Assembly (NCBI GenBank): GCA_032718475.1
Contig: JAUCBJ010002250.1
Coordinates: forward strand, 1 to 23,011
DNA length: 23,011 nt
Reading direction: 5' to 3'
DNA from: Nemertoderma westbladi
Taxonomy: Eukaryota > Xenacoelomorpha > Nemertodermatida > Nemertodermatidae
Below, piece after piece: positions 8,800-17,595 of the stretch. The notes below the pieces were generated by a model. It was not told the DNA's origin. It did not search any database and saw nothing but the letters and a program-made list of their open reading frames with translations. Each line of letters starts with the position of its first letter. Position 1 is the first letter of the stretch. The position numbers and the translations under genes were made by a program.

Positions 8800-11369
8800 A
8801 TTTCATTTCATTTCACAAGGTACACCGGTCAAGCCGGTATTTATATTGAAGTAAAAAGTATATATTAATACTGAATAAAAATCGAACAAACTATACAAAA
8901 TTAAAAATGTCATAAGGTTCATAGGTTAATTATTGTAAATGGAGGAAAAATCTGTGCAAAAGATAATTATTTTAAGAAATACTGCAGTATGCGGTTATGT
9001 TTTGCCGCAAATCCGCATTGGCCAGAGTTATAACAGTTATATATAAAGTCCGCATTGACAATATCTTTTCCTGTTGGATGTCCGTGGTTTATGTGAGATT
9101 TCAGTGTCCGTTTGTGGTACCGGTTTACACACATTGAAAATAGTGAGGGTATCGGGAATTCTCGAGTCGCTCGCATATATGTACTTCCCAGTCCAGGATA
9201 GCGCCGCTTTGACTGATAGTTCCAGATAAGACCAAGTCGTAGCAGCAACTGAAGTTTGAGATGTGGACTAACTACCAAACGCAGCATGCAATTAGTCATG
9301 TCACGGTATACCTCAAGTGATAGATCTCTACATCCTGAGAGTTTCCTTAATGTAGCATTATTGACGTACGATCCAACATAAAGAAGTCCCCTGAGTATCT
9401 TTCTATAATATGCATTCATAGATTCGATTTCATCTTGATTTAGATTCCCTATTATGAATTTTATTTTGTACAGAATTGCTGGTATGGCCATCCTGGACCA
9501 AAGATTGAACACTGTGTTTATGGTGTACCATCGAATGGTCCAGCCATTTTTGTGAAACGCTTGTGACATAGACGCAAGAGTTTGAATTATGACTGAGTAA
9601 TTAGTGTTACAGTTATTATTTCCATATAAGGTGTGGCCGAGGAATTTGATTGTTTGGGATTCAGGGAATAGGCAATTTGCTGAGTTGATGAATAGGGGTC
9701 GGTATGTGTTTTTGGGTATAATGCTCATCCATTTTGATTTTGTGGGTTCCATATTTAGGTTCAATTTATCCATTTCATATGATAGTAATGCTAGCATACT
9801 AGTAATCTCCTCTTTATTATTGCACAATAAAACTATATCATCCGCATAGCAAACTAGACCTGACCAGATGTTGTGAAAAGATACTCCAAGGCCTGTTTTC
9901 TCAACTGAATCTAAGGCTCCCTTTAAATAGACATTAAATAGCGTTGGTGACAACAATGATCCTTGTTTTACACCTATCCTTGTTCGAATTCCATTGGTCA
10001 ATATCATATCTCCGAACTTTAGAAACAGTAATCCAACTCTGTAATAATTAATTAGGGTCAAACAGATAAAAGGGCAAATATGCTCCGAGAGGGTTTTAAA
10101 TAATACACTGTAAGAGACATGATCGAATGCACCTGCTATGTCCAACTGAAATATGTAAAGGGACTGATTTCTCTGACGATGTGACTCAATAATTTCCTGT
10201 ATCAACGCTACTACAAGATCTGATCCAACTCCTTTTTTGTACCCATATTGGCATGAGTTTGTAGATATGTATGGAAGAATGAATTGTTTGAGGGTGATAG
10301 CTTCGAACAGTTTACCAAATACAGATACAGTGGCAATTGGTCGATAGCTGTTTGGTCGTGTAGTTCCACGGTTTCCACTTTTATATATGTATGTTATCAG
10401 TGTCCTTCCATAGACTTCAGGGACTGTCTGCAATCGGATTGAGGCATTGAAGATGTTGCATAAGTGTACAGCAGCATAGTTTTCATCAAGATGAAGAATG
10501 TGCTCTGCTGAAAGATTAAAGAAATCTGGAGATTTGCCCCTAGCTAATGCTAGTATAGCATGTTTAACAGTACCCTCTGATATTGTTGGAGGACTTCTAC
10601 CTTCTGATAGTAGTTTCAGTTCGATGACTACTTTGTCTAACTCACTTTCAGCATCAGTTTCAGCTGAGTTCATAACATGTATTAAATTATCTCTCAGTGA
10701 TTTAGCCATGCTGATGGGAGCTGTTCCTTCTTTAGTTGAGAAGTGTTTCCAGAACTCATGAGGATTATTCCTGTTATGTACTATGCCGCCAGTTTTGGAT
10801 CTTACTGATTGTTTCGCAAGCCAGTTTCTAAGGCGCCTTAGTGATTTCTTTGACTCTTTCAATGCTATGCTAAAAGAGTCCCTTTTAATTTTACCATTTT
10901 GCTTCCAAATTTTATACAGCTCCTTAGTAGTATTTGCATGACTAGATATTAATTTGTTCCTTATACGAATATTGGTCGTCTTTTTTCGAAATTTGCTGAC
11001 AGGTATAAAGAGATTGGCTCCCTCTGTAATAGCTCTCTGCATCTCCTCGGTGTATCTATTCAATTCCTCAGATGTCCAATCGAAAGAGTTCATGCTGCTT
11101 GAGTGGAGATTATCCAGCTTATTCTCTACATACTCCTTATAACTGTTGAGTTGAGCTGTAGTCGCCTTACTCCAGGCTACTCGTGGTAATCTTTTGGTAA
11201 ATTCCTGTGTATTCTCCTTGTTATTTGTATTATGTTCATTTACAATTGCTATCTCAGCTACTACTGGACTGTGATCAGAGAGAGCATGGACATGTGGGTT
11301 TATTACCTCACCGCTCACTATTAGTTGGTCACCAGGGTTGGTTGTGAGTATATGGTCTATATATGAATC
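8800..11369 (-). mobile_element. 5'-truncated LINE inserted in foldback copy 1
   Basis: Read on the minus strand, the element starts abruptly in the last part of the endonuclease domain (DSYIDHILTTNPGDQ at 11369), runs through the RT frame to a stop at 8967, and has a 3' UTR of about 165 bp. It ends in a stem-loop (ACCGG-CTTGA-CCGGT, about 8829-8843) and a (GAAAT)n tail at about 8800-8815. A 5' truncation and a short-repeat 3' tail are hallmarks of target-primed reverse transcription. Joining the two flanks restores a normal array unit (CATCAGAAAC then AACTGGTGCGC), so the LINE arrived after the array had formed. No clear target-site duplication is visible. Confidence 0.85.
8967..11369 (-). 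CDS. LINE endonuclease tail plus reverse transcriptase, 5'-truncated, copy 1
   Basis: About 800 codons are open with no ATG at the 5' end; the LINE frame enters from the truncation point. The first 17 codons (DSYIDHIL...) and the next 20 or so (VSGEV...LSDHSPVVAEI) match the last part of an APE-type endonuclease; the SDH of LSDHSPV is a catalytic motif. Counting from the GTG-encoded Val at 11318 as residue 1, RT motifs follow: SGNRGTTRPNSYRPIA (314-329), motif A QLDIAGAFDH (Asp393), GVKQGSLLSPTLFN (449-462), motif C YADD (491-494), then a thumb-like C-terminus to residue 783. All RT catalytic aspartates are present. The endonuclease N-terminus is missing, so the copy cannot be autonomous. It probably has no translation start of its own. 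Confidence 0.85.
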   Translation of the reverse strand, partial: DSYIDHILTTNPGDQLIVSGEVINPHVHALSDHSPVVAEIAIVNEHNTNNKENTQEFTKRLPRVAWSKATTAQLNSYKEYVENKLDNLHSSSMNSFDWTSEELNRYTEEMQRAITEGANLFIPVSKFRKKTTNIRIRNKLISSHANTTKELYKIWKQNGKIKRDSFSIALKESKKSLRRLRNWLAKQSVRSKTGGIVHNRNNPHEFWKHFSTKEGTAPISMAKSLRDNLIHVMNSAETDAESELDKVVIELKLLSEGRSPPTISEGTVKHAILALARGKSPDFFNLSAEHILHLDENYAAVHLCNIFNASIRLQTVPEVYGRTLITYIYKSGNRGTTRPNSYRPIATVSVFGKLFEAITLKQFILPYISTNSCQYGYKKGVGSDLVVALIQEIIESHRQRNQSLYIFQLDIAGAFDHVSYSVLFKTLSEHICPFICLTLINYYRVGLLFLKFGDMILTNGIRTRIGVKQGSLLSPTLFNVYLKGALDSVEKTGLGVSFHNIWSGLVCYADDIVLLCNNKEEITSMLALLSYEMDKLNLNMEPTKSKWMSIIPKNTYRPLFINSANCLFPESQTIKFLGHTLYGNNNCNTNYSVIIQTLASMSQAFHKNGWTIRWYTINTVFNLWSRMAIPAILYKIKFIIGNLNQDEIESMNAYYRKILRGLLYVGSYVNNATLRKLSGCRDLSLEVYRDMTNCMLRLVVSPHLKLQLLLRLGLIWNYQSKRRYPGLGSTYMRATREFPIPSLFSMCVNRYHKRTLKSHINHGHPTGKDIVNADFIYNCYNSGQCGFAAKHNRILQYFLK

Positions 11370-11797
11370 AACTGGTGCGCACGACTTGTTTTGCTAAAAC
11401 AAGTCGTGGGCACGAGATGTTTCTGAAGTAACAAGTCGTGCGCACGACTTTTTTTAGCAAAACAAGTCGTGCGCACGAGTTGTTTTAGCAAAACAAGTCG
11501 TGGGCACGAGATGTTTCTGAAGTAACAAGTCGTGCGCACGACTTTTTTTAGCAAAACAAGTCGTGCGCACGAGTTGTTTTAGCAAAACAAGTCGTGCGCA
11601 CGACTTGTTTCTGATGTAACAAGTCGTGCGCACGAGATGTTTTAGCAAAACAAGTCGTGCGCACGAGTTGTTTTAGCAAAACAAGCCGTGCGCACGAGTT
11701 GTTTCTGAAGTAACAAGTCGTGCGCACGAGTTGTTTTAGCAAAACAAGTCGTGCGCACGAGTTGTTTCTGATGTAACAAGTCGTGCGCACGACTGTT
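11370..11797 (-). repeat. Right palindromic array, copy 1 (14 units)
   Basis: The units mirror the left array in reverse orientation, with the variant base now in the right arm (CACGAGTTG). The first unit (11370-11400) still has left-array orientation (spacer TTTTGCTAAAA), so the true symmetry centre lies just to its right, near 11400. Units 1-3 and 4-6 form a 94-bp higher-order repeat marked by GGGCACGAGATG and a long T run (GACTTTTTTTAGC). Confidence 0.93.
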
Positions 11798-11817
11798 GGC
11801 CCTTCAGTGCCACCATA

Positions 11818-11823
11818 ATATAC
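11818..11823 (+). repeat. Right 6-bp direct repeat (ATATAC) of foldback copy 1
   Basis: Matches 8149-8154 and directly abuts the right terminal inverted repeat. It supports insertion with a 6-bp target-site duplication. Confidence 0.65.
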
Positions 11824-11839
11824 AGTATGTTGTGAGTAC

Positions 11840-11925
11840 ACATAACCACATATATTCAACACATTACTGCATAAAGAATGTTGCTACCACAGAAGTTCCT
11901 CAAAAGAACGTTAATCGAAACTGGT
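11840..11925 (+). repeat. Interspersed repeat flanking the foldback element
   Basis: The stretch with TTCAACACATTA, ATAAAGAATGTT, CTACC, AGAAG and AACGTTAATCGAAA is recognisably related to 19770-19838 (TTCAACACATTA, ATAAAGAATGTT, CTACCAGAAG, AACGTTACTCGAAA). An older dispersed repeat therefore served as the landing site. Its family was not recognised. The same stretch lies in unit 2 at about 16768-16853. Confidence 0.6.
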
Positions 11926-12319
11926 CACCACTGACCTATCATGTGTTCCACCCATATACTATGGTCTATCTGGGACTTGTAACCACTGGGTCCACTATGA
12001 GTCCATAGCTTTCCAGTTCGGTCTTAAACTGGGTTCCAGCCGAAAACAATCCATTTCCAGAGATAAAATCCTGAAGATGGACGGAATTTCGGTTAACACT
12101 ATCGCAATAATTTTAACTCGATGTATTTTAATGTACCTAAATAATTATTAACTCATATTTTAAACTAAGTAATGTATGAAATGTATGTAATGTATCTTTT
12201 ATGGGGGAAACCCCTTCACCATATAATACTATAGTTAAATTGTCAATGCAGTCTTTGTTCAGTCTAAGTTATGGTGTAAATTTATATTAATAATAATAAT
12301 AATAATAATATAGACCCAG

Positions 12320-12510
12320 AGCGATGTAGGTGATTGATGCAGACTTTCATTAAAGTCTACCAGGAATGTTAAGAATGCATGCTGATCCACTCCATCAGTA
12401 GCTGCTTGTAGATTGTGGTAGAAATTTTCCACCTCCTCTACAGGGGCAACACTAGTTGGAGAGTAGCACACAATCAGAACCATCTTAGGAAACTTTTTAG
12501 CCAGTCTTCC
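12320..12510 (-). pseudogene. LINE endonuclease-domain fragment, unit 1
   Basis: The minus strand reads KMVLIVCYSPTSVAPVEEV, then ENFYHNLQ, then FLTFLVDFNESL. This is the central part of an APE-type LINE endonuclease: the CYSPT segment, the acidic helix, and a GDFN-like motif with Gly changed to Val. Upstream in the same frame homology fades, and downstream the frame runs into a (TTA)n microsatellite at 12285-12309. It is a fragment with no RT attached here. Whether it belongs to the same family as the LINE in the foldback element cannot be judged, because that copy lacks this domain. Confidence 0.7.
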
Positions 12511-13098
12511 AGAACATGAGAAGGACAGTTATCTCCTACGGGGGTGGGGTTTTATTTCATGATGGTATGAATCTGTTCTATATGCAGTTCTCCAATCTGC
12601 CACACATTTTCAACATCACGTAACATCTGTACATGGACTAGAAAGCTGTGGCCCGAAGTGCCACACGAATGAACGCCATGACCAAACGGTGATACTGAAT
12701 GAACGCCATTGTTGAGTGACAACCCACATACAGTAGTCTTGGAGCTTTGGCATAGGCCTATGATATTGTCCATATCCATCTGTTTGACCTACCTAATGTT
12801 TGAACATGAATTTACGCAACGACCGGGTCTAATTTGATGACAGTGAGAGCTTAGAAAGTTTTGAGAATTACAGAAAATCTCGGTCAGGAGGGGCCTTTGC
12901 CATCAGTGCCAATGCCAACTTCCCTCAGCGTGTTCTCGAGATACACATGCAATAACTCGCCTGAGTATAGAACTGAACAATGTCGAATAATTGTATATTG
13001 ATGACCCATGTACATTTTCATGCATATATTATTATATTTTATGTATATACTATGGTGGCACTGAAGGGCCAACAAAGAAAATTTTTTTGTCTGAAACA

Positions 13099-13633
13099 AG
13101 TCGTGCGCACGACTTGTTCCATCAGAAACAAGTCGTGCGCACGACTTGTTACATCAGAAACAACTCGTGCGCACGACTTGTTTTGCTAAAACAAGTCGTG
13201 CGCACGACTTGGTACTTCAGAAACAACTCGTGCGCACGACTTGTTTTGCTAAAACAACTCGTGCGCACGACTTGTTTTGCTAAAACAACTCGTGCGCACG
13301 ACTTGTTTTGCTAAAACAAGTCGTGCGCACGACTTGTTACTTCAGAAACAACTCGTGCGCACGACTTGTTTTGCTAAAACAACTCGTGCGCACGACTTGT
13401 TTTGCTAAAACAACTCGTGCGCACGACATGTTACATCAGAAAAAACTCGTGCTCACGACTTGTTACTTCAGAAACAACTCGTGCGCACGACTTGTTTTGC
13501 TAAAACAACTCGTGCGCACGACTTGTTACATCAGAAACAACTGGTGCGCACGACTTGTTACTTCAGAAACAACTCGTGCGCACGACTTGTTTTGCTAAAA
13601 CAACTCGTGCGCACGACTTGTTACATCAGAAAC
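13099..13633 (+). repeat. Left palindromic array, copy 2 (17 units)
   Basis: As the copy 1 left array, but two 31-bp units shorter (62 bp). The missing units correspond to copy 1 units 8-9, including the one with CTCTTGCGC. Unit gain or loss therefore occurred after the duplication. Confidence 0.93.
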
Positions 13634-16203
13634 ATTTCATTTCATTTCACAAGGTACACCGGTCAAGCCGGTATTTATATTGAAGTAAAAAGTATATATT
13701 AATACTGAATAAAAACCGAACAAACTATACAAAATTAAAAATGTCATAAGGTTCATAGGTTAATTATTGTAAATGGAGGAAAAATCTGTGCAAAAGATAA
13801 TTATTTTAAGAAATACTGCAGTATGCGGTTATGTTTTGCCGCAAATCCGCATTGGCCAGAGTTATAACAGTTATATATAAAGTCCGCATTGACAATATCT
13901 TTTCCTGTTGGATGTCCGTGGTTTATGTGAGATTTCAGTGTCCGTTTGTGGTACCGGTTTACACACATTGAAAATAGTGAGGGTATCGGGAATTCTCGAG
14001 TCGCTCGCATATATGTACTTCCCAGTCCAGGATAGCGCCGCTTTGACTGATAGTTCCAGATAAGACCAAGTCGTAGCAGCAACTGAAGTTTGAGATGTGG
14101 ACTAACTACCAAACGCAGCATGCAATTAGTCACGTCACGGTATACCTCAAGTGATAGATCTCTACATCCTGAGAGTTTCCTTAATGTAGCATTATTGACG
14201 TACGATCCAACATAAAGAAGTCCCCTGAGTATCTTTCTATAATATGCATTCATAGATTCGATTTCATCTTGATTTAGATTCCCTATTATGAATTTTATTT
14301 TGTACAGAATTGCTGGTATGGCCATCCTGGACCAAAGATTGAACACTGTGTTTATGGTGTACCATCGAATGGTCCAGCCATTTTTGTGAAACGCTTGTGA
14401 CATAGACGCAAGAGTTTGAATTATGACTGAGTAATTAGTGTTACAGTTATTATTTCCATATAAGGTGTGGCCAAGGAATTTGATTGTTTGGGATTCAGGG
14501 AATAGGCAATTTGCTGAGTTGATGAATAGGGGTCGGTATGTGTTTTTGGGTATAATGCTCATCCATTTTGATTTTGTGGGTTCCATATTTAGGTTCAATT
14601 TATCCATTTCATATGATAGTAATGCTAGCATACTAGTAATCTCCTCTTTATTATTGCACAATAAAACTATATCATCCGCATAGCAAACTAGACCTGACCA
14701 GATGTTGTGAAAAGATACTCCAAGGCCTGTTTTCTCAACTGAATCTAAGGCTCCCTTTAAATAGACATTAAATAGCGTTGGTGACAACAATGATCCTTGT
14801 TTTACACCTATCCTTGTTCGAATTCCATTGGTCAATATCATATCTCCGAACTTTAGAAACAGTAATCCAACTCTGTAATAATTAATTAGGGTCAAACAGA
14901 TAAAAGGGCAAATATGCTCCGAGAGGGTTTTAAATAATACACTGTAAGAGACATGATCGAATGCACCTGCTATGTCCAACTGAAATATGTAAAGGGACTG
15001 ATTTCTCTGACGATGTGACTCAATAATTTCCTGTATCAACGCTACTACAAGATCTGATCCAACTCCTTTTTTGTACCCATATTGGCATGAGTTTGTAGAT
15101 ATGTATGGAAGAATGAATTGTTTGAGGGTGATAGCTTCGAACAGTTTACCAAATACAGATACAGTGGCAATTGGTCGATAGCTGTTTGGTCGTGTAGTTC
15201 CACGGTTTCCACTTTTATATATGTATGTTATCAGTGTCCTTCCATAGACTTCAGGGACTGTCTGCAATCGGATTGAGGCATTGAAGATGTTGCATAAGTG
15301 TACAGCAGCATAGTTTTCATCAAGATGAAGAATGTGCTCTGCTGAAAGATTAAAGAAATCTGGAGATTTGCCCCTAGCTAATGCTAGTATAGCATGTTTA
15401 ACAGTACCCTCTGATATTGTTGGAGGACTTCTACCTTCTGATAGTAGTTTCAGTTCGATGACTACTTTGTCTAACTCACTTTCAGCATCAGTTTCAGCTG
15501 AGTTCATAACATGTATTAAATTATCTCTCAGTGATTTAGCCATGCTGATGGGAGCTGTTCCTTCTTTAGTTGAGAAGTGTTTCCAGAACTCATGAGGATT
15601 ATTCCTGTTATGTACTATGCCGCCAGTTTTGGATCTTACTGATTGTTTCGCAAGCCAGTTTCTAAGGCGCCTTAGTGATTTCTTTGACTCTTTCAATGCT
15701 ATGCTAAAAGAGTCCCTTTTAATTTTACCATTTTGCTTCCAAATTTTATACAGCTCCTTAGTAGTATTTGCATGACTAGATATTAATTTGTTCCTTATAC
15801 GAATATTGGTCGTCTTTTTTCGAAATTTGCTGACAGGTATAAAGAGATTGGCTCCCTCTGTAATAGCTCTCTGCATCTCCTCGGTGTATCTATTCAATTC
15901 CTCAGATGTCCAATCGATAGAGTTCATGCTGCTTGAGTGGAGATTATCCAGCTTATTCTCTACATACTCCTTATAACTGTTGAGTTGAGCTGTAGTCGCC
16001 TTACTCCAGGCTACTCGTGGTAATCTTTTGGTAAATTCCTGTGTATTCTCCTTGTTATTTGTATTATGTTCATTTACAATTGCTATCTCAGCTACTACTG
16101 GACTGTGATCAGAGAGAGCATGGACATGTGGGTTTATTACCTCACCGCTCACTATTAGTTGGTCACCAGGGTTGGTTGTGAGTATATGGTCTATATATGA
16201 ATC
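13634..16203 (-). mobile_element. 5'-truncated LINE inserted in foldback copy 2
   Basis: Same boundaries, truncation point, stem-loop and (GAAAT)n tail as copy 1, at a constant offset of 4,834. It was inherited through the duplication and is not an independent insertion. Confidence 0.85.
13801..16203 (-). CDS. LINE endonuclease tail plus reverse transcriptase, 5'-truncated, copy 2
   Basis: The same length and motifs as the 8967-11369 frame: the LSDHSPV endonuclease end, motif A QLDIAGAFDH, and YADD. In the shared 783 residues I see two differences (Phe79 to Ile, Met674 to Val). At least one synonymous change is also present (near 14473). The frame is open in both copies, but so few differences mean this reflects recent duplication and is not evidence of selection. 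Confidence 0.85.
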   Translation of the reverse strand, partial: DSYIDHILTTNPGDQLIVSGEVINPHVHALSDHSPVVAEIAIVNEHNTNNKENTQEFTKRLPRVAWSKATTAQLNSYKEYVENKLDNLHSSSMNSIDWTSEELNRYTEEMQRAITEGANLFIPVSKFRKKTTNIRIRNKLISSHANTTKELYKIWKQNGKIKRDSFSIALKESKKSLRRLRNWLAKQSVRSKTGGIVHNRNNPHEFWKHFSTKEGTAPISMAKSLRDNLIHVMNSAETDAESELDKVVIELKLLSEGRSPPTISEGTVKHAILALARGKSPDFFNLSAEHILHLDENYAAVHLCNIFNASIRLQTVPEVYGRTLITYIYKSGNRGTTRPNSYRPIATVSVFGKLFEAITLKQFILPYISTNSCQYGYKKGVGSDLVVALIQEIIESHRQRNQSLYIFQLDIAGAFDHVSYSVLFKTLSEHICPFICLTLINYYRVGLLFLKFGDMILTNGIRTRIGVKQGSLLSPTLFNVYLKGALDSVEKTGLGVSFHNIWSGLVCYADDIVLLCNNKEEITSMLALLSYEMDKLNLNMEPTKSKWMSIIPKNTYRPLFINSANCLFPESQTIKFLGHTLYGNNNCNTNYSVIIQTLASMSQAFHKNGWTIRWYTINTVFNLWSRMAIPAILYKIKFIIGNLNQDEIESMNAYYRKILRGLLYVGSYVNNATLRKLSGCRDLSLEVYRDVTNCMLRLVVSPHLKLQLLLRLGLIWNYQSKRRYPGLGSTYMRATREFPIPSLFSMCVNRYHKRTLKSHINHGHPTGKDIVNADFIYNCYNSGQCGFAAKHNRILQYFLK

Positions 16204-16725
16204 AACTGGTGCGCACGACTTGTTTTGCTAAAACAAGTCGTGGGCACGAGATGTTTCTGAAGTAACAAGTCGTGCGCACGACTTTTTTTAGCAAAACAAG
16301 TCGTGCGCACGAGTTGTTTTAGCAAAACAAGTCGTGGGCACGAGATGTTTCTGAAGTAACAAGTCGTGCGCACGACTTTTTTTAGCAAAACAAGTCGTGC
16401 GCACGAGTTGTTTTAGCAAAACAAGTCGTGGGCACGAGATGTTTCTGAAGTAACAAGTCGTGCGCACGACTTTTTTTAGCAAAACAAGTCGTGCGCACGA
16501 GTTGTTTTAGCAAAACAAGTCGTGCGCACGACTTGTTTCTGATGTAACAAGTCGTGCGCACGAGATGTTTTAGCAAAACAAGTCGTGCGCACGAGTTGTT
16601 TTAGCAAAACAAGCCGTGCGCACGAGTTGTTTCTGAAGTAACAAGTCGTGCGCACGAGTTGTTTTAGCAAAACAAGTCGTGCGCACGAGTTGTTTCTGAT
16701 GTAACAAGTCGTGCGCACGACTGTT
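16204..16725 (-). repeat. Right palindromic array, copy 2 (17 units)
   Basis: As the copy 1 right array, but with three copies of the 94-bp higher-order repeat instead of two. This accounts for the 94-bp length difference between the duplicates. Confidence 0.93.
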
Positions 16726-17247
16726 GGCCCTTCAGTGCCACCATAATATACAGTATGTTGTGAGTACACATAACCACATATATTCAACACATTACTGCAT
16801 AAAGAATGTTGCTACCACAGAAGTTCCTCAAAAGAACGTTAATCGAAACTGGTCACCACTGACCTATCATGTGTTCCACCCATATACTATGGTCTATCTG
16901 GGACTTGTAACCACTGGGTCCACTATGAGTCCATAGCTTTCCAGTTCGGTCTTAAACTGGGTTCCAGCCGAAAACAATCCATTTCCAGAGATAAAATCCT
17001 GAAGATGGACGGAATTTCGGTTAACACTATCGCAATAATTTTAACTCGATGTATTTTAATGTACCTAAATAATTATTAACTCATATTTTAAACTAAGTAA
17101 TGTATGAAATGTATGTAATGTATCTTTTATGGGGGAAACCCCATCACCATATAATACTATAGTTAAATTGTCAATGCAGTCTTTGTTCAGTCTAAGTTAT
17201 GGTGTAAATTTATATTAATAATAATAATAATAATAATATAGACCCAG

Positions 17248-17438
17248 AGCGATGTAGGTGATTGATGCAGACTTTCATTAAAGTCTACCAGGAATGTTAA
17301 GAATGCATGCTGATCCACTCCATCAGTAGCTGCTTGTAGATTGTGGTAGAAATTTTCCACCTCCTCTACAGGGGCAACACTAGTTGGAGAGTAGCACACA
17401 ATCAGAACCATCTTAGGAAACTTTTTAGCCAGTCTTCC
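17248..17438 (-). pseudogene. LINE endonuclease-domain fragment, unit 2
   Basis: Identical in reading to 12320-12510 (CYSPTSVAPVEEV, LVDFNESL) and part of the duplicated unit, with the same adjacent (TTA)n run (17213-17237). Confidence 0.7.
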
Positions 17439-17595
17439 AGAACATGAGAAGGACAGTTATCTCCTACGGGGGTGGGGTTTTATTTCATGATGGTATGAAT
17501 CTGTTCTATATGCAGTTCTCCAATCTGCCACACATTTTCAACATCACGTAACATCTGTACATGGACTAGAAAGCTGTGGCCCGAAGTGCCACACG

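Larger units (their letters stand above)
8155..11817. mobile_element. Foldback-type transposon, copy 1, carrying a LINE
   Basis: The ends are a perfect 24-bp inverted repeat: TATGGTGGCACTGAAGG... at 8155-8178 and its exact complement at 11794-11817. Direct ATATAC repeats lie just outside. Inside come a left array of 19 units of 31-32 bp (8203-8799), a 2.57-kb LINE insertion (8800-11369) and a right array of 14 units (11370-11797). The spacers of the right array are the reverse complement of those of the left (TTTTGCTAAAAC versus GTTTTAGCAAAA; TTACTTCAGAAAC versus GTTTCTGAAGTAA), so the arrays form one very long inverted repeat. Long inverted repeats made of short tandem units define foldback elements such as Drosophila FB. 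No transposase is present. Without the LINE the element would be about 1.1 kb. Confidence 0.85.
7771..12666. repeat. Segmental tandem duplication, unit 1 (4,896 bp)
   Basis: 7771-12666 is repeated head to tail at 12667-17594. Offsets are 4,896 on the left flank, 4,834 across the RT frame and 4,928 on the right flank. The steps are explained by two fewer units in the left palindromic array and three more in the right array of unit 2. Outside the arrays I noticed only a handful of substitutions (for example at 9299, 9654, 11085 and 12215). Even the transposon's target-site repeats are copied, so this is duplication of the locus and not a second transposition. Confidence 0.95.
13051..16745. mobile_element. 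Foldback-type transposon, copy 2, carrying a LINE
   Basis: Same structure as copy 1. Perfect 24-bp terminal inverted repeats lie at 13051-13074 and 16722-16745, with ATATAC on both sides (13045-13050 and 16746-16751). The left array is 13099-13633, the LINE 13634-16203 and the right array 16204-16725. It arose by duplication of the whole locus, because the flanks and the target-site repeats are identical to copy 1. Confidence 0.85.
12667..17594. repeat. Segmental tandem duplication, unit 2 (4,928 bp)
   Basis: The second copy of 7771-12666. The join at 12660-12670 (GCCACACGAATGAACG) puts the right end of unit 1 against the 30-bp tandem repeat; the breakpoints share a single G. At the far end (17595) the copies diverge: unit 1 continues into GAATGAACG and unit 2 into CTTTGGCTTTC. 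Unit 2 has 17 units in its left palindromic array and 17 in its right. Confidence 0.95.

Noticed and set aside
8095-8868. Overlapping small open frames with LVRTTC-like repeats (and their mirrors at 11357-11862, 12991-13702 and 16191-16790)
   Set aside because: They are translations of the 31-32-bp repeat in several frames on both strands, with no independent evidence of coding.
9604-9849. Short + strand frames inside the RT genes (also 10498-10761, 10954-11142 and the unit 2 equivalents)
   Set aside because: Antisense shadows of the RT frame.
12055-12115. CCTGAAGATGGACGG...TTTCGG as a hammerhead ribozyme or similar retroelement RNA
   Set aside because: The hammerhead core CTGATGA plus GAAAC in proper order is not present. 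The stretch may be a dispersed repeat, but I cannot name it.
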